Assembly (NCBI GenBank): GCA_027886175.1
Contig: JAJNNQ010000013.1
Span: 1,550,001 to 1,614,000 of the forward strand
Direction: 5' to 3'
DNA: 64,000 bases
From: Phylloscopus collybita
Taxonomy: Eukaryota; Chordata; Aves; Passeriformes; Phylloscopidae
How positions within the stretch are numbered: position 1 is the first letter of the stretch; each line of letters opens with the position of its first letter. Shown piece by piece: positions 63,201 to 64,000 of this stretch. Both the position numbers and the translations under genes were made by a program. The notes under the pieces are model-generated. The model saw only the letters and a list, made by a program, of their open reading frames with translations, did not search any database and was not told the DNA's origin.

Positions 63201-64000
63201 ACTGAAAAGATGAACTTTATAACCCAATGCCGTGACGCTGTGAGGGAAGAAGGTTTGGTTCACCCACCTGGTGGGACCTGCAGACTGACGGAGGTGGCTG
63301 GGAGGTGGGCACACACCTGCACGTGCTCATTAGCTTTCATCCAAGGAATGAGGTCGAGGCAGAGCCAGGAGTGAAGGTGCTGCCTCCCAGCTGGGTGAGC
63401 CAAGGGGTGAAAATTCAGGAGCAGATGGTCAAAGAGAGCAGAGGAAAAATCTAGGTGCTGTGTGAGTTGAGCTGCATCCCATTTACTTTACCAAGAGAGT
63501 GCTTGGAGGGGTGCAAAGCTCAGGCAGAGGACAATTTGGAGCTCCTAAGCTCTTCAGTGATTCAAAGGTGTGCAGGGACTTAGGGAGGAGAGCTTGAGGG
63601 AATGCTGGTGCTGAGGGGTGCAGGTGAAGACTCTTTCTCTAGAGTTTGTGCTCTGCAAAACTTGAGGTGAACAATGCAGTTTGTTGAAATCCTAAATCCC
63701 TCTGAAGTGACCTGGTTCGGACACACAAGAAGGAAACTGGAGCCAGCAGAAGAGAGCTGGAGTCTTGAGCACCTTGGGGTTGAGCCTGGAGGCAGATGCA
63801 ATGCTGCCCCACACCTCCCAGGTTCAAATGTCAGGAAGGTGCCTGCTGAGAGCCCAGCTGAGGGATGGACCTTAGGAGAGCTTCTCAACCCCCTTCTAGG
63901 TCATCTCCACCCCCACCTGTCTAAATAAACATTACCATAACAATGAGGTGGCCAAGGAATGACTGTAGGCAAGGTCTGAGGTGTGCACCTGGTCTCTCTC
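63201..64000. other. Intergenic DNA at the right edge, nothing recognised
   Basis: Moderately GC-rich sequence with chance frames on both strands (63580-63888 and 63674-63928). No repeat family, RNA gene or exon could be supported. Confidence 0.5.

Noticed and set aside
45416..64000. FOSL2 coding exons expected downstream by mammalian gene order
   Set aside because: No bZIP or other FOSL2 peptide was found in any frame, so the gene must start beyond the window or elsewhere.
1..64000. CRISPR arrays, operons or bacterial-type systems
   Set aside because: The window is vertebrate nuclear DNA with introns and CR1 elements, and no such arrays are present.

Overview
The window looks like nuclear DNA from a bird. 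It carries CR1 retrotransposon copies with the avian-type 3' end (short ATTCTRTG repeats), split genes with GT-AG introns, long AT-rich introns, and old CORE-SINE/MIR-like relics. There is no bacterial-style gene organisation: almost all long open frames are chance frames in introns or GC-rich intergenic DNA. I cannot name the species.

The one gene I can identify firmly is BABAM2 (also called BRE or BRCC45) on the + strand. The window holds its last five coding exons (8158-8257, 10192-10262, 11710-11792, 26245-26398, 44556-44619). Their splice phases all agree, and together they encode about the last 157 residues, including the C-terminal UEV (ubiquitin-E2-variant) fold. A 3' UTR with an AATAAA at 45391 follows. 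Positions 1-8157 belong to the intron before the first of these exons; the 5' half of the gene lies to the left of the window. BABAM2 is a scaffold of the BRCA1-A and BRISC K63-deubiquitinase complexes.

The introns carry three CR1 3'-end copies (7311, 14464, 30630), a CR1 ORF2 relic (17637-18060, minus), an older CR1/L3-type reverse-transcriptase relic (about 33990-34780, minus) and a CpG-bearing LTR-like piece (31740-32060). They also hold three exon-like units with good splice borders. Two of these (3430-3610 and 5744-5902) match each other in phase but not BABAM2. The third (16524-16655) would insert 44 codons in frame into BABAM2.

From about 45.4 kb to the end there is no recognisable coding gene. 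This is presumably the spacer before FOSL2, the right-hand neighbour of BABAM2 in mammals as I recall it, but no FOSL2 exon is visible. GC content rises through this part. It contains an LTR-like element (about 50840-51240), three MIR-like SINE relics, a palindromic old repeat, a perfect 13-bp hairpin and several compact motif clusters (AP-1, CRE, TAATTA, RUNX-like) that are candidate enhancers. Conservation could not be tested here.
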